NCBI GenBank assembly: GCA_963169245.1
Contig: CAUJEC010000016.1
Location: forward strand, 1 to 37,053
From: Actinomycetota bacterium
Lineage (GTDB): Bacteria; Actinomycetota; Acidimicrobiia; Acidimicrobiales; Microtrichaceae
Length of the DNA: 37,053 nt
Direction of reading: 5' to 3'
Position numbers and translations under genes: made by a program. How positions within the stretch are numbered: position 1 is the first letter of the stretch; every line of letters starts with the position of its first letter. The notes beneath the pieces are model-generated. The model was not told the origin of the DNA. It did no database searches and saw nothing but the letters and a program-made list of their open reading frames with translations. This document shows positions 35,201 to 37,053 of this stretch, piece after piece.

Positions 35201-35944
35201 GGACTGGACCATCTCTCTCAGGCCGCTGAGTACATCGTCGAAGCTTGCGCTGTCGCTCGCCTGTCGGCGCATCCGCAGCGTCGTTACAACTGTCCGTACA
35301 AGGGAAGCGAGCACTGTGTGCGCGGTGGGCTCGCCCTCGAGTTCGGGTGGTTCGATGATCGTGTCTGGTGAATTTGTAGCGACGTTCACGGCTTTCAGGA
35401 GCGCTTTGCTGTCCGGGAGCAGCGTGCGATCAACTCCACTGGCAGCGGCTCTGACGACAGCATCGGTGCAGGCCGATTCCGCGAGTTTCGTGTCTTCCGA
35501 AGTCGGCCCGTTCGGCGGGTCGAGCTTGGACGTGACGCCAATGGCCGTGATCGCCTGGGTGGCAAAACTGTGGATGGTTGAGATGGTGATGGAGTCGAAG
35601 TCGGTCAGCGCATTCCGGAGATTCTTCAGCCGATGTTCCAGATCGTTGGACACCTCGTTGTCGGGAGTGGCGCAGGCGACCTCCCGTTCGAGTCGTCTGA
35701 TCTCGTCTCTTATGGCCTCGCGGATCCGCGACCGCAGTTCTGCTGTGGCCGCACGCGTGAAGGTGACGAGCAGGATGGCCGAAGCCGCTACATCAGCCTC
35801 GGCGATGTAGCGGACGGCCAGATGGCACAGCGTGTGGGTCTTGCCGGTTCCGGCAGAGGCCTCGATGGCGAGGCGGCCCCATGGCAGCGGCCCATTGAGG
35901 TCAAAGGCTTCCGGTTCAGTTATCAGTACCCCGCCCATCTTCAA
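32231..35944 (-). CDS. recB: exodeoxyribonuclease V beta subunit
   Basis: AIEASAGTGKTHTLCHLAVRYI, VMIDEFQDTDPVQW, LVGDPKQAIYSFRGADI, ISTIHSFATQAI, VWVSKGLEFPIVMAP, LSYVALTRASHQVTVWW, C-terminal nuclease motif GSIDAIFRVRG...VVTDYKTNRL. Confidence 0.95.
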   Translation of the reverse strand: MKMGGVLITEPEAFDLNGPLPWGRLAIEASAGTGKTHTLCHLAVRYIAEADVAASAILLVTFTRAATAELRSRIREAIRDEIRRLEREVACATPDNEVSNDLEHRLKNLRNALTDFDSITISTIHSFATQAITAIGVTSKLDPPNGPTSEDTKLAESACTDAVVRAAASGVDRTLLPDSKALLKAVNVATNSPDTIIEPPELEGEPTAHTVLASLVRTVVTTLRMRRQASDSASFDDVLSGLREMVQSPDGASAVALLRDRYRVVMIDEFQDTDPVQWGIFGTIFGDREVEPQAGREPTALVLVGDPKQAIYSFRGADISTYSGAVSEPGTRSVALATNWRSDGQLVDALGTLFSGVSFGRGIDYLQVGACEKNTSRVALTDGEPVVPVRFRLALGESIPRNTQGISAPEARDAVWNDVVSCVMETLASTTIPDVNGTMVRVQPSDIAILVNSGKNALLIQELLASSGIPAVLSRASKVLDSEAADQWRWLLDALSNPTDVARARRFAIGWFMDTPIEEIDSPDDALMVSVFELFSSWVDELQRHGVTTFVQRVLDDSEIIPRVLLRPNGDRLATDLTHVGELMQAAGPHATVQGLLEVLRPDDRSADEQADDEQARRIETEDSSVQIMTVWVSKGLEFPIVMAPTLFMEWNDDPPVVVHDSTSGKRILDLSGAAAEESRKVASLERSIGERLRLSYVALTRASHQVTVWWATPNHSKKSALSRLLFARDDTGEVDQKALYEDKVEIPTGTSPKVATKKAKGRAKSGQTADGNESDDLDTPSDTDKEPWLKRTHQGLWALVERSGGLIEVAEIGMEPVPSGSGSRRLENLREWGPATDGSAASPALSAQELTHKPDRSSGRWSFSAITAHEDLRSTAEDPSSDDSGANDEKQVGIDRTSPGTGTGTVAGTGTGTPPEPPITSSDSPGTTSQKSSNESVSALPLGWLPAGASFGTLVHTIYEHLDFTEVDPSPTIRTVAENELAWRDLDLTPPLLDGTNKAYGLDLLADGVQRTLATPLGSLFDYAALNSITQSNRLNEMSFELLLDAERTSYESPHLDDRAIGQVLVRWLDPTTALGGWAAELASGAFGVTLGGHLTGSIDAIFRVRGPNHDRFVVTDYKTNRLSAANEPPRPEHYDFESMTRAMVEHHYPLQALLYSVALHRYLRGRLSDYDPSLHLGGVCYLFVRGMVGPDTPVIDGHSTGVWSWVPPAGLIVELSDLLAGTMDTAEQGSQGGGR

Positions 35945-37053
35945 GACTGCTCATCTTCAAGACCACCCAGGGTGATCGTCTCGTTGAAGGGTTTCCAGAC
36001 AAGCGCGGCATACCGCCGGGCCACCGGTTCGCCATCGTCGACCAGTGGGTGCCCGTCACCACCAATTGCCGACACCTCGTTGAAACTGAATCCCGGGTAG
36101 ACGAACGAGGTTGGGTCAGGACCAACTTCTCCGTACGGGGCCGGGTCGGCGAGATTTCTCCACGCTCTGGCAGCAGCGTCGGAGTTGTCGTCGTTGAGGG
36201 CTGAGGAGAAGTCCGCGTCGAATGGGATGGGGCGGCTCGTGGCTGCCTCACAGAAATCGGCGAGCACGTTCAGAGCGTCGAGCGCTGTCTCTGATGTTGC
36301 GTTTGTGCGCAGCCGTCTACCGATGGCATCGATCGGGTTCTTTTTCGTGACCTGGGACTTCGAGGCGCGCTTCGAGATGATCGTTGCCTGCCATTCCTCG
36401 GTGTCATCCATGGCAGTCAAGGCCATTAGGTCAACCCAGGCAAACAGTTCCTGCACCTTCTTATGTCGGCTGAACGAGAGCGTCACGACTCGTCGTGTAC
36501 CCGGGTCGACTCCGGTCACCTCTCCGACGAGTCGGCGGCCCGAAGGCAGGCGCAGGTCGATGGGCACGCTCTGACGCTCCCCAACGCCTCCCGACTCTTC
36601 TGCGAGCTCAATGATTCCGCCAGCTTGGGTCCTGATGTCCTTTACCTTGGCCTCCTGAACCCCCAAGGGGGGTATCGCTCCGAGTGCTGACTGTCGCTTC
36701 TCCCAGCCATCGATGGGGTCTCCGGCGATGAGTAACTCCACCAGCGCAGTCCCCAGTTTCCACTGCTCCAGATTCTCAATGTCGATTGGCAACGCGTTCG
36801 AAAGGGTTCGGTCATCTTCGTTTAGACGGATACCGAGTCCTTGTGTGAGGAATGTTTTGATAGGGCTCTTAAGGGCCGCTTTGATGGAATCGAGATGGAT
36901 GGTGTCACCGACCGGGTGGACCGGGTTATGGAGCACAACGTCAGGCCAACAGATACCCGTCTGCTCGCTGCTCCTCTCCCGCCGAGCAAGGGCTCCCGCT
37001 AGGCCCGACCTGCTGAACGAGCCCGGCAACGCCGGAGAGCCGTCAAAGAGGGA
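35941..37053 (-). CDS. recC: exodeoxyribonuclease V gamma subunit, N-terminal part outside the window
   Basis: Open to the right edge (SLFDGSPALPGSFSRSGLAG...); GDTIHLDSIKAALKSPIKTFLTQGLGIRL, GLGIRLNEDD...NLEQWKLGTALVELLI; ATGA overlap with recB. Confidence 0.9.
   Translation of the reverse strand, partial: SLFDGSPALPGSFSRSGLAGALARRERSSEQTGICWPDVVLHNPVHPVGDTIHLDSIKAALKSPIKTFLTQGLGIRLNEDDRTLSNALPIDIENLEQWKLGTALVELLIAGDPIDGWEKRQSALGAIPPLGVQEAKVKDIRTQAGGIIELAEESGGVGERQSVPIDLRLPSGRRLVGEVTGVDPGTRRVVTLSFSRHKKVQELFAWVDLMALTAMDDTEEWQATIISKRASKSQVTKKNPIDAIGRRLRTNATSETALDALNVLADFCEAATSRPIPFDADFSSALNDDNSDAAARAWRNLADPAPYGEVGPDPTSFVYPGFSFNEVSAIGGDGHPLVDDGEPVARRYAALVWKPFNETITLGGLEDEQS

Noticed and set aside
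1-37053. CRISPR arrays, insertion sequences, att sites, toxin-antitoxin pairs, defence islands or secondary-metabolite clusters
   Set aside because: Looked for on both strands; repeats found are only 2-3 copies and local, and no transposase, integrase, Cas or biosynthetic core enzyme is present. RecBCD is a general repair system here.

Overview
The window looks like a GC-rich actinobacterial chromosome segment; Acidimicrobiia-like is only my impression. It is dominated by compact housekeeping operons. From the left: a truncated STAS-domain ORF; an acyl-CoA dehydrogenase (-); topA-tmk-holB; tRNA-Thr(CGT); two small membrane proteins; a DUF167/YggU protein; a CtpE-like P-type ATPase; a 46-aa membrane microprotein missing from the ORF track; and a DUF2342 zincin. 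Then comes a long folate/pantothenate/NAD/CoA island: tilS-hpt-folE-folP-[phosphatase-fold protein]-folB-folK-DUF2520-panC-nadB-nadC-coaX-lysS-ABC ATPase. The right side has a DUF480/YceH protein (-), a CPA2 antiporter (-), an aldehyde dehydrogenase, two uncharacterised ORFs, a cupin, and a recC-recB-recD operon (-, recC truncated at the right edge). I saw no CRISPR array, transposase, integrase, phage genes or recognisable defence island beyond RecBCD, and I cannot claim a new multi-gene system. The best leads are: (1) a recurring TAGGNT box 6-7 nt before start codons, suggesting leaderless transcripts; (2) a tyrosine-phosphatase-like protein in the folate operon whose catalytic Cys appears replaced by His; (3) mutually exclusive hairpins plus a 13-aa uORF just upstream of coaX; (4) the 46-aa membrane microprotein with its own promoter; (5) precise absence of ftsH and panD from an otherwise familiar island; and (6) repeat-derived structures at yceH, folP, RecB and the aldehyde dehydrogenase end. 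All family calls come from reading protein motifs by eye; no database search was run.
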